The translations under genes were made by a program, and so were the position numbers. From Bidens hawaiensis (Eukaryota > Streptophyta > Magnoliopsida > Asterales > Asteraceae): 64,000 nucleotides of DNA. Shown one piece after another: positions 12,459-21,339 of this stretch. Under the pieces are notes generated by a model. The model saw only the letters and a program-made list of their open reading frames with translations. It made no database searches and had not been told where the DNA came from. The DNA is taken from the NCBI GenBank assembly GCA_021521415.1, contig JAIQDT010000225.1:1178001-1242000 (forward strand), read 5' to 3'. The first letter of the stretch is position 1. The number at the start of each line of letters is the position of its first letter.

Positions 12459-12740
12459 CTTAAAATATGTCGGTTACCTCAGTTTGAAGGACTTGTCTTC
12501 GGATATGTTTTGGTCCTCATTTTCTACTTGTAGATTTTGAGGATAGCCATTAACCAGATGACTGAAAGTGACCGGGGCGGTTTATGATGAGTTTTCATTC
12601 TTTCGCTTAAAATTAGTCGATCATACTTAGTTAGAAGGACACATACTTGTATGTGGTCGGTCCAGCTGATCCATTGGATCTTTGGGATAGCCGTTTACCT
12701 GAAGACTTTGTTTTGATCGGGGCGATTAATGTTAATTTTT
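12459..12740 (+). repeat. diverged tandem duplication in the CopB spacer
   Basis: Two units of about 140 bp (near 12459-12600 and 12600-12740) share the order CGCTTAAAAT, GAAGGAC, GGATAGCC and GGGGCG, with many differences. An old duplication; no coding potential seen. Confidence 0.5.
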
Positions 12741-13764
12741 TTTTTTTTTTTTTAAAAAGGGGAAATGAAATTATTTTTCAAGTCTACTACTTCGTAAGAA
12801 GTTCGTTTGCTATGTTTAACAGAAAATTGATCCAACCTTGGAAAATGATAGATATACTGATTCTGTGTGCTTAACTAGTGAAGTTATTAGGCTTAAAAGG
12901 CTTTAAGACAGTCATTGTATGTCATGGTAACTTTTTATGGTGCGTAAATGTAGATGTGATACAAACTAAAACTACTCGATTTTACGTGGAAACTCCTTAA
13001 GAGTTTTGAATGTCTTCATATATATCTTTCCGAATGATAGGCAGAAAAGCGATTACCCAGTCATACACGAGCCCGTAAGTGTTCTGATTCCCGTGAAGAT
13101 AGTGTTTCAAGAAACTGCAGTGATCCAGATTCGGAACTTGCAGTTGTTTACTACTCTGAAGTCTATATGAATGTTTGAATAAAAAAAAAAAAAAAACTTA
13201 TGAGTTATTGAAACATTCTAGAGTTCAAAATATCAAGACTTCTTAATCATGGAGTAAGAAAGAGAACGGGAAGCAGATGAAGAGTAAACTTAATCAGACA
13301 CTAAGGGTCGAAGTCAATTCGGGGTGACTTGGGGAAAGCCAAATATGCTTTGAGAATAGATAGGAGGCATCATAATCTCTGAGTTGTTGCCCACTTAATT
13401 TTTGAGCTTAATTGAACCTAACTCGTATCACAGAAACGATGAAAACCATCTTAAGTTATTTACCTGCTTACAACCTGTCTCTATATGTCATAATACAGCT
13501 AAACACGGATCTATGTGACAGTCACGTAATTAGTATGATTCCTGTTCGGATCTTTTCTAAACGTAGTAGTCCCTATCGAGACTGAAATTTGATCCCTTAT
13601 ACTTTAATTGTTAAAGTTTTCTTTTTATGTAGTTGTATGCTTTTATAAATGGTTATTTGGACTTGATCGTGTCATTTAATTCTTAAAGGGAAGTTTTAGA
13701 ACTTAATTGCAAAATGTTCAAATTATAAGGGTTGATTTTGTAAATATAGGCGATGTTGTTAAAC
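12741..13764. other. non-coding part of the CopB spacer
   Basis: I see no open frame of note, no RNA gene and no clear motif here apart from the homopolymer runs. It lies inside CopB between pol and the third-gene promoter. Confidence 0.5.
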
Positions 13765-13840
13765 AGGCGAACTTATGAATAACTTCGCCTACGCGAAGTT
13801 AACCGTAACTTCGCCTGTATAATCTCTGACCCTATATAAA
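13765..13840 (+). promoter_or_regulatory. candidate internal promoter for the CopB third gene
   Basis: Two inverted GCGAA.TT/AACTTCGC units (13765-13790 and 13793-13814) lie 19 bp upstream of a TATA box, TATATAAA at 13833-13840. This copies the LTR's own order (inverted units, then TATA). The third gene starts 685 bp downstream, and pol ended 1.4 kb upstream. Inference: the third gene has its own transcript. Confidence 0.55.
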
Positions 13841-14211
13841 GAATTTTTAAGGTCAAACTGTTCATAACTTTCAATATCAGCGAACTTAATCTCGATTATC
13901 ACAGCGAACTTAATTCATTATCATCTGATTTTCTTTCTTCGATTTCAAACCGATTTAAAGGTTGGTTGGGTCATTACATCGTGTTATATGTTCTTTGATG
14001 TTAATCTAAGGTTGTTTCGATGACCGGTTAATAACCTCGGCCGATCGATCCTTAAACCCGATTTCAAACCTTGTTTTCATGTGGTCATGTACAACCTGGT
14101 CGTCTAGTTATCCTTAAAAACTTGTGTTTCAGAGTCCTTAATCTCCACAATCGTTAAATTCGCCAACGGCACGTCGTTCGAAATCCTTACTGTCGCCGAT
14201 TCAGATTCAGG

Positions 14212-14483
14212 CGAACTTAAGGTTTAGGCGAAGTTATCCGTAACTTCGCCTGAGGCTTAACTTCGCTTGAGGCGATGTTCTGAGGCGATGTTGAGAGGCG
14301 ATGTTCTAAGGCGATGTTGTGGTGAGGCGAATTTAACATTAACTTCGCCTGGACCTTTTAACTTATCAGTTATCAGACGAACTTAAAGCTGAAGCGAAGT
14401 TGTTCTCAACTTCGCCCCAACTTTAACTTCGTTGATACAGATTTAATCACAACTTCGCTCATGGTAAGAAGCGAACTTGTGTT
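14212..14483 (+). repeat. second GCGAAGTT/AACTTCGC array, leader of the third gene
   Basis: Dense copies of GCGAACTT, GCGAAGTT and AACTTCGC, plus four GGCGATGTT variants near 14271-14324. It resembles the gag leader array at 6177-6415, so both coding units of the element have the same kind of structured leader. Confidence 0.7.
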
Positions 14484-14504
14484 ATGCTTTAACGTTTATC
14501 TAAC

Positions 14505-14522
14505 TTGATTCGTTTGTTACAG
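14505..14522 (+). promoter_or_regulatory. candidate 3' splice site two bases before the third-gene ATG
   Basis: A T-rich run ending TTGTTACAG at 14522, followed by AT and then the ATG at 14525. It could be the acceptor of a leader intron that removes the repeat array. No donor established. Confidence 0.35.
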
Positions 14523-14524
14523 AT

Positions 14525-17455
14525 ATGGCTGCTGTTGCCGGTGCTGGAGGTGCTGGAGGAGATGACGGAGGAGATAATCAGAGACAATTCTTCCCGGGTC
14601 ACAACATGTTCATCATCTTAGACCCAGAAGCGAGTGGTGTGGAGGATTACCGCGAGATAATCACATTCCTCCTTCGCTCGAGGATATTCCACGCAATCAC
14701 TACGACTCTGCTGATTTCCTTACCCAATATTGAGGATTTCTGGCAGACGGTGGAATACGATTGCCGTGTTGAGCCCCCGGTTATGAGAGCAACCATCAAT
14801 AATCAAGAAGTTCAGTTCTCATCTGAACAAATACGGGTGGCGTTACGATTTGGAGAGGAGACTAGGGATGACCCTACGGAGTTTGTTGCTCCGTTTCGCG
14901 ATGGAGCATTTCTAAGAATGGGCTATTCTGGTCCATTGGGCGATACACAACGGAGGAAGGGTTTCCTACTTGATCAGTGGCGCTTCCTCATGCACGTTAT
15001 GATTGTCTGCATGTCTGGAAGGAAGGCGGGCACTGACGGGATGGGTGCGACCATGCAGTCCGCAATGACTGCTCTGACTTATAACAAACGTTATAGCTTC
15101 AGTCAGATGGTCTTTTATGAAATTGATAGACAGAGGAGAGCGATGGCTCGTGAGAGGTTCATCATGTATCCAAGATTCATTCAGATGATCTTGAATCATG
15201 TTGCTCCCACGTTGCCTCAACGGCGTCCAATAAGATACGTGGAGAATGTGAGCAAACGTATCTTCGCTCAATGCCGTACATCCAGTGCGAGGAGCAAGCC
15301 TGAACTGCGTCCAAGGCATACTCCACTCTTTGGGTACTTAATAAACCCGGGGTATGTGCCAGCTCGTGGGGATGAGTTCAGAGACCCGGCACCACAACAG
15401 GCAGGAGCAACTCATGCTATACCTGCTGCTCCTGTTGTGTCACCGGAGGAGGAAGTGGACCTTGATGCAGAATTCGGAGGTCAAGGGTTCTTCGATATGG
15501 ATCGGGTGGATCCAGAGGAGAACGTTCAGATTCCAGTTGAACGTGTCTCGAGTGTGCGTGTTACTAGAGCAGCTACGACGGTGGCTGACTCAGATCTTGA
15601 TGATGTTATGGATGAGGCGAGAAGGATGTTGGTGACTCAAGAGAGAACATTTGGCAAGAGGAAGAGAACAGTTGATGATAGCGAGTCAGAAGAACAAGAG
15701 GATATTCACAAGCTGATTAGACGATCAAGACGTGAAAGGACAGGTGCAGGTATGGGAGCTGGAGAGACTTCAAGAGTTGTACGTTTTGCTCCATCCGCAC
15801 TGTCAGGTATGTCGATTGTTCCTACATCACTACAGGTCACAGGTTTAAGCGCCGCGGATGTTCCTGTGGTGGCTACATCAGCAATCGGCATCCCATCAAT
15901 CACTACTATCCAGCTGACGACTCCGGAGATTGTGTCTTTACCACCTCCAACGCTTACTCCTTCAGAGGTGGTGGCACAATTTGTAGAGTCGACAGTCGTT
16001 GCAACTGCAGGGTTGTCGGTCACGATACCACCTGCGGTTACGTCCACAACTGCTTCTGATGTCCCGGTTACATTCGAGATCCCTGCTGAGTATACTCAAG
16101 ACACATCTAACATGAGGTTTGATTTCGATGCAACCCTCTCAGACTCGGAGAGAATAGCTGCACTTGAGCGGGTAGTGGCTGAACAATCAAGGGTGAATCT
16201 TGTCCAGACCCAGGCTATTCAGCGCCTTGTAGCAGAGAATCAACCACAGTCGTCCCTCCTGATTGAACATGGGAGAATTATAGATGCTATGAAGGAGTTC
16301 TTGGCATCTCAGGGGGAGACAGGCTGTAAAGGCGACGAGTTAAGGACAAAGAAGAAGAATGAAAAAGACGATGATCCCAATGCATCGAAAGATGCAGGTG
16401 GTGAGTTGCCAAGAACTACTCAAGCTCTTGGGACTTCCACAGCTCAGGGGGAGTCTGCAGGTGCAGTTGGTGGTGATGAAGTGGTGATGGTTGATGATGA
16501 AGATGATGTGATTGATGCTTTGAAAGAATTAGATGATGATATGCTAGATGATGATGTGATGTTTGATGATGATGTGCTGCCTATTGAGGAGATTGAGAAG
16601 ATTGGAGCTCAGATTGTGATTGAAGAAGATGTTGAAGAAGGTGAAATAGTAGAAGAGAATGTAGAGCATGACATTCCAGGTGTGGAGAAAGCAGATATGG
16701 GTAATGAGACAGTAATCGATGATACTGAATGGGAAGAGCAGCCTAGGTGGAAGGAAGGCTATGCTCAGTGGTTCGTCAAAACGAAGAAACCAGCGGTCCC
16801 TACAATGTTTAAGAAGAGTTACAATATTAAAGGCTATGCCGAAGCGAAGAAAGGGATTATTTGCTGGATCTATGATGAGCAGTTGAAGCTCTTTGTGATT
16901 AAACGGTATGACGGCGTTCAATATTTTAAAAGAATGTTAAGGTCGTTGAATACAATGCCGGAATGTGAAGTGAAAGACTTAGCCAGATTGGGGTTAATCA
17001 ATCGAAATGACGATAATATGGCTAGAGTCATTGAGAAAATTGTATGGAGAGAGAGTATAAAAGAAAAGAAGTTTGAGCTGTTGAAACCGCAGAAGGGAAA
17101 ACTTGTTGAAGACAAGGATAGAGGTTTGAGAGCTGATGGAAAACCTTGGATGGTCATGAAGTATAAACCGATCCGGTGCCTGAAAGAAGTACCGATGAAG
17201 CTAATGCCCAAGGATGTGCTTAAAGACCTAAAGTGGTGGTATGTGGATTGTGAGACAGCAGAGGCGGTGATGGAAGACGAGGATGAACAAGAGCTTCTAA
17301 GAGTTTACGATCCGATGCATTTGGTAAACTTATCGCAAGCTGATCTGAAGGTGCTTAATGAGAAGAAAATCTTTTATATTCCTGCTTGGAATGACGAAGC
17401 GAGGAAGTATCAAAGAGTTGTGTCAGTTTGTGTTAGAGAAGGAGTGCATGCGTGA
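14525..17455 (+). CDS. CopB third gene, intact 976-codon protein of unknown function
   Basis: Only intact large frame of the element. N-terminus is Ala/Gly-rich, then a folded-looking region (about residues 25-240) with HNMF, an aromatic FWQTVEYD block, MSGRK and a FIMYPRFIQMILNH block. As I recall, predicted proteins carried by Asteraceae Copia elements share this block order. Next come a basic/acidic stretch with KRKRTVDDSESEEQ (about 376-390, possible nuclear signal), Ser/Thr/Pro-rich linker, short coiled coil (about 539-575), very acidic tract (about 655-706) and a Lys/Trp-rich C-terminal domain. I see no signal peptide or membrane segment, so an envelope role is not supported. Start chosen at the first ATG after the leader array. 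Role unknown. Confidence 0.85.
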   Translation: MAAVAGAGGAGGDDGGDNQRQFFPGHNMFIILDPEASGVEDYREIITFLLRSRIFHAITTTLLISLPNIEDFWQTVEYDCRVEPPVMRATINNQEVQFSSEQIRVALRFGEETRDDPTEFVAPFRDGAFLRMGYSGPLGDTQRRKGFLLDQWRFLMHVMIVCMSGRKAGTDGMGATMQSAMTALTYNKRYSFSQMVFYEIDRQRRAMARERFIMYPRFIQMILNHVAPTLPQRRPIRYVENVSKRIFAQCRTSSARSKPELRPRHTPLFGYLINPGYVPARGDEFRDPAPQQAGATHAIPAAPVVSPEEEVDLDAEFGGQGFFDMDRVDPEENVQIPVERVSSVRVTRAATTVADSDLDDVMDEARRMLVTQERTFGKRKRTVDDSESEEQEDIHKLIRRSRRERTGAGMGAGETSRVVRFAPSALSGMSIVPTSLQVTGLSAADVPVVATSAIGIPSITTIQLTTPEIVSLPPPTLTPSEVVAQFVESTVVATAGLSVTIPPAVTSTTASDVPVTFEIPAEYTQDTSNMRFDFDATLSDSERIAALERVVAEQSRVNLVQTQAIQRLVAENQPQSSLLIEHGRIIDAMKEFLASQGETGCKGDELRTKKKNEKDDDPNASKDAGGELPRTTQALGTSTAQGESAGAVGGDEVVMVDDEDDVIDALKELDDDMLDDDVMFDDDVLPIEEIEKIGAQIVIEEDVEEGEIVEENVEHDIPGVEKADMGNETVIDDTEWEEQPRWKEGYAQWFVKTKKPAVPTMFKKSYNIKGYAEAKKGIICWIYDEQLKLFVIKRYDGVQYFKRMLRSLNTMPECEVKDLARLGLINRNDDNMARVIEKIVWRESIKEKKFELLKPQKGKLVEDKDRGLRADGKPWMVMKYKPIRCLKEVPMKLMPKDVLKDLKWWYVDCETAEAVMEDEDEQELLRVYDPMHLVNLSQADLKVLNEKKIFYIPAWNDEARKYQRVVSVCVREGVHA

Positions 17456-17515
17456 AGAGACAAGATTGAAGATTACGAGATAAGTGCTTAAAGATCAAGA
17501 TATGAAGCTACTGCC

Positions 17516-17524
17516 AAGGGGGAG
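17516..17524 (+). other. CopB polypurine tract
   Basis: AAGGGGGAG two bases before the 3' LTR. Expected primer for plus-strand DNA synthesis. Confidence 0.85.
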
Positions 17525-17526
17525 TC

Positions 17527-17958
17527 TGTTGGTGCATAGTGTCAGTAGTTCATAATCTAGTGTCTGTAATCGAGTCTGTAATGTTTAATTATGTTTTGTA
17601 TGTTTAAGCGAAGTTACTGACAAGTTCGCTTAACAGGCGAACTTGTTAGTCAAGCGAAGTTATGGACAACTTCGCCTGAACATGCCAGGCGAAGTTGTCG
17701 TGTATTTATATACCAGCTTACGGCTTGGTTTGAGTGAGTCGTTTAAGTTCGTGTCAGTGGTTCGAGTTCATTGTAACGTGAGGACGAGAGTCTGTAACAG
17801 TGATATTACGTCACGTGTTTGAGTTATAATATATATAACGTCTGTTCGGTTATTCGTGTGTTTGTTTGGTTTGTGTTCTATACTCGTAACGATCCACGCA
17901 GGGATTCCGCACCTGAGTAGACCGATATATCTCGTGCGATCCGTCCGGGGAACCTTCA
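17527..17958 (+). repeat. CopB 3' LTR
   Basis: 432 bp, 428 identical to the 5' LTR. Contains the same inverted units and TATA (17703-17712). Confidence 0.97.
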
Positions 17959-17963
17959 ATTAC
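17959..17963. repeat. target-site duplication ATTAC, right copy
   Basis: Second copy of 5541-5545. CopA sequence resumes after it on the minus strand. Confidence 0.95.
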
Positions 17964-18954
17964 TACGTTCTGAGAAGCCAGTGCATCATAACCAGCCATT
18001 TTTAGTAAATAAAAGTTTAAATCTTAACAAGTTCAAACTTAAGGGTTTAAAATGAAATTTTAATAGCGAATGAGAGAGTATAGGTGATAACGAATGAAGA
18101 ACAGTAGCTTAACGAATGACCAGTAAATAGCTTAACGAATGAAGTAATGTGTTGACAACGAATGAGTGAGTGAATGAGTGACGAATGAGTAACGAATGAG
18201 TAGAAGAATGAGTAACGAATGGTTGAACGAACAAGTAACGAATAGCTGACGAATGAGTAGTGAATGGTTGAGCACGAATGACAAATTCTTAATAACGAAT
18301 TAGCTACAATGACGAATGATCAACACGAATAAGTAACAAATAGATGACGAATGAGTTTGTTATTCTGTTGTAACAAACTTAACATGTTCACGAATCAGTT
18401 AGGATCTGATGATGAATGAATATCACACACGTAACGAATGATCAAATTCATTATAACGAATGTGTATGAATATCTTCAAATCTTCAAACAACTTTTCCAG
18501 ATTTGGAAAATTTCCCGATCTATCTGTTCAAACCAAACAAATAACATGATGGATTACTACGTCAATTTTGCACCAAATCAGCCAAACAAAGGCTCAAACT
18601 ACTCATATCAATTTCGCGAACACCCTCAACCTTTTCCGCAAACCTCAAATCAATCCAACTATAACCAAAATTCAATAAACTAGAGAACAGAATCCAATGT
18701 TCCAATCTATACTCAAAACCATGTCAAATATACTCAATAACCCAATTCAAGCCTCACAACCCTTACACGATAAAATTCGATCTTAATTCAACCCAAATCA
18801 GAGTCCAATTAACATTTCAGCATGTTAATTCAGATGAATTCAATAAAATTAAACTTAAACCAAAAATTAACAATTAACTACTAGATTATCTATCAATTCA
18901 TACCGAATTACCTTAAAATACAAGTAATCTAACCCTGGTAGCTCTAATACCACT
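17964..18954 (-). other. CopA gag start and 5' leader with AACGAATGA array
   Basis: The CopA gag start codon is at 17997-17999 (minus). The leader to its right holds about 25 copies of (T)AACGAATGA and variants between 18064 and 18460, the same motif found in the CopA LTR. The primer-binding site lies at 18941-18952. No other gene seen. Confidence 0.7.
18941..18952 (-). other. CopA primer-binding site
   Basis: Minus strand TGGTATTAGAGC, 11 of 12 matching the usual initiator-Met tRNA site, two bases inside the LTR edge. Confidence 0.8.
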
Positions 18955-19562
18955 TGTAGAACACTAGAAATAATTGATTCAATCAATACGAATTCATAAT
19001 ATATTGAGTAGATTAAGAATCTAGTTATATGATATACTTTATGTGTTAGATAAATATTGATAATATTAAGTGAAGTATCGAGAGGATAATCAGATAGAGT
19101 AACGATATACTGTCAAATCAATACTTAAATTAAACAAGGCATTACAGCCTTATATAGACGATAAGATGTCATTCGTTACACATTTCGTAACGAAAGGCCT
19201 CCATTCATCTTCTTTTACATACGTTAACATATGTTATGACGAATGACTCATTCGCTATACCCCATTCGTCAACATTCCATGACGAATGGCTCAAATACAT
19301 AACGACTAAGTTTCATTCGTTAAACATCCTTAACGAATGGACAATTACATATATAACGATTAAGGTTCATTCGTTAAACATCCTTAACGAATGAACCATA
19401 AGTAAAAACGAATGGGCTCATTCGTTAAACATCCTTAACGAATGAGCCTTACATAACGAATGGGTTCATAATTAACGACATAAATACCCTTTAACATTAA
19501 AATAATAATAAATTACAATCGACTATTACAAAGACTCGAGACGACAAAACCGTGCACTAACA
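18955..19562 (-). repeat. CopA 5' LTR
   Basis: About 608 bp; on the minus strand it begins TGTTAGTGCACGG and ends TTCTACA. Followed by the primer-binding site and leader, so it is a 5' LTR. It holds an array of ATTCGTTA/TAACGAAT pairs at 19168-19470. The matching 3' LTR would lie left of the window. It is related to the solo LTR at 21666-22190, which shares its first ~35 bp and the motif. Confidence 0.8.
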
Positions 19563-20112
19563 ATTTTTATCAAAAGTAGGATGTTACAAATCTTCCCTTC
19601 TTAACTATTACTTAAACAAATTTGGGTAAAACTTGCACATCTCTTCTTCAACTTCCCAAGTAGCGTCTGATCCATTATGATGCTTCCATATCACCTTCAC
19701 CAAAGGGATAACTTTATGACGGAGTTGTTTTTCCTTGCGGTCAACGATCTCGACAGGCTGTTCGATATAGTTTAACTGTTTATCGATCTCAATGTCTACT
19801 AATGACACATGTGTCGTGTCATCAGCTAGACATTTTCTCAAATGAGAAACATGAAAGGTAGGGTGAATTCCTTCTAATTTTTCGAGTAAATCTAGCTTAT
19901 AATCCACTTCAACCACATGATCTATGATTCTGAATGGTCCAATATACCTCGGACTTAACTTTCCTCTCTTCCTGAAACGAATAATACTCTTCCAATGCGA
20001 GACCTTGAGCATCACACTATCACCAACGTTAAACTCAATCGGTCATCGCCGCTTATTAGCATAGGACTTCTGACGATCTTGAGCAGCTTTCATTCTTTCA
20101 TTCAGCTTTCAT
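19563..20112 (-). pseudogene. Gypsy integrase C-terminus and start of its 3' LTR
   Basis: Frame 19608-20015 (minus) encodes the end of a Ty3/Gypsy integrase: a GPFRIIDHV-type SH3-like block, HPTFHVSHLRKC and a chromodomain-like tail ending WEVEEEMCKFYPNLF. Upstream sequence to 20112 continues the integrase, with one stop. On the minus strand a purine tract and TGTAACATCC follow the stop codon. That is the first ~26 bp of the Gypsy 3' LTR (19563-19588), cut off by the CopA insertion. Chromovirus (Tekay-like) placement is inferred. The rest of the element is absent. Confidence 0.82.
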
Positions 20113-20320
20113 AAAACTGAAAATCGTTTTAAAAATAATAAGTTTCAATCGTAGTAATGTTACACATTATGAGATGTTTGACCATTAATTTACAAAATTT
20201 AACTTTGAGTTACACTTCAAGTTTTAAAGATTATAGCATGATTAAAATGGCATAAAACTGTGAGGACTACGGTTATAAAATGATGACACAAAATAACATA
20301 ACTAACTGTAATTATGATAA

Positions 20321-20385
<65 letters not shown>

Positions 20386-20421
20386 CTTTTGAATGATAAA
20401 AATAGCACTAATGAAGACAAT
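20113..20421. other. AT-rich stretch with AC/AT microsatellite
   Basis: (AC)12 followed by a long (AT) run at 20320-20386. Nothing coding recognized. Confidence 0.8.
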
Positions 20422-21120
20422 AGAAAAAAATTGTTATGTTCAGAAATGAAATTGTCATAGAACTTATATTTGTGATTTCGATATAGAAAATCTCATTATC
20501 GATATTTAGTTACATCAATACGATTTCACAAAGGCATAAATAAATTTAGATGGAGAGAAAGGGATAAAAATTAAGGTTATAATTAAAACATCGGTTACAA
20601 AAGTTTATAATCATTTAATTTTTTAAATTATTTTATTGGTAAGAAATTTTAGGCAATTCAGGTAAACCAACTAAATTATTTTAATAAGATTTTCAATATA
20701 AGAAAACTATACTTTTTTATTAAAATGATGTTTACTAAAGACGGGAAAATATAACATTCCCGTATAATATAAGATAATAATAGACAAACAGAGAAAAAAA
20801 ATTGTTATTTTCAGAAATCGAATTGTCATAGAACTTATATTTGTGATTTCGATATAGAAAATCTCATTATCGATATTTAGTTATATCAATACGACTTCAC
20901 AAAAGCATAAATAAATTTAGATGGAGAGAAAGGGATAAAAATTAGGGTTACAATTAAAACATCGGTTACAAAAGTATATAATCATTTAATTTTTTGAATT
21001 ATTTTATTGGTAAGAAGACAATTCAGGTAAAACAACTAAATTATTTTAATAAGATTTTCAATATAAGAAAACTATATTTATTTATTAAAATGATGTTTAC
21101 TAAAGATGGGATAATATAAC
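20422..21120. repeat. tandem duplication, ~371-bp unit
   Basis: Copy 1 is 20422-20792. Copy 2 starts at 20793, is interrupted at 21120 by the hAT-type element, and continues at 23361-23403. For example ATTGTCATAG occurs at 20451 and 20822. Copies differ by scattered substitutions and a small deletion. Confidence 0.85.
21113..21120. repeat. 8-bp target-site duplication AATATAAC, left
   Basis: Repeated at 23361-23368. The same octamer occurs once in the undisturbed duplicate at 20748-20755. Confidence 0.9.
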
Positions 21121-21339
21121 TAAGGGTTGCAAAACCAACCGAAATGGATTGTTTTGGGTCAAGATAGATAAACTTTAAAAGTAAAATGGGTTAGGATGGA
21201 TCATAAAAATTCTTCAAGTGGGTTAGCATGGGTTGAAAATATACAAGTGAGTTTCTTTTATAGGTTAAAATAGGTCAATACGAAATATCCAAGTTATCCA
21301 AAATTTGTCTAATTCAAAATATCCAAACTATCACGTGCG

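Larger units (their letters stand above)
5546..17958 (+). mobile_element. CopB: complete Ty1/Copia LTR retrotransposon with an extra third gene
   Basis: 12.4-kb element with identical-length 432-bp LTRs starting TGTTGG and ending CTTCA, a primer-binding site, a purine tract and a 5-bp ATTAC duplication. Order: LTR, leader with inverted-repeat array, gag, pol (protease, integrase, reverse transcriptase, RNase H), a 2.1-kb spacer, an intact 976-codon gene, LTR. The LTRs differ at 4 of 432 sites, so the insertion is recent. Reverse transcriptase and RNase H wording plus the extra gene point to the Sirevirus-like lineage; the lineage call is inference. Gag-pol carries at least seven frame-breaking lesions, so this copy would need helper proteins. 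Confidence 0.95.

Noticed and set aside
14966..16921. Minus-strand frames opposite the third gene
   Set aside because: Shadows of the 976-codon gene; no family features.
14525..17455. Envelope glycoprotein
   Set aside because: No signal peptide or hydrophobic membrane segment can be seen.
18438..18683. 81-codon Asn/Gln-rich frame
   Set aside because: Lies in the CopA leader; composition follows the AT-rich repeat-bearing DNA.
19563..19588. Extending the CopA LTR to the TTACA at 19588
   Set aside because: The related solo LTR ends at GCACTAACA, and the extra 26 bp match a Gypsy LTR start following a Gypsy purine tract.
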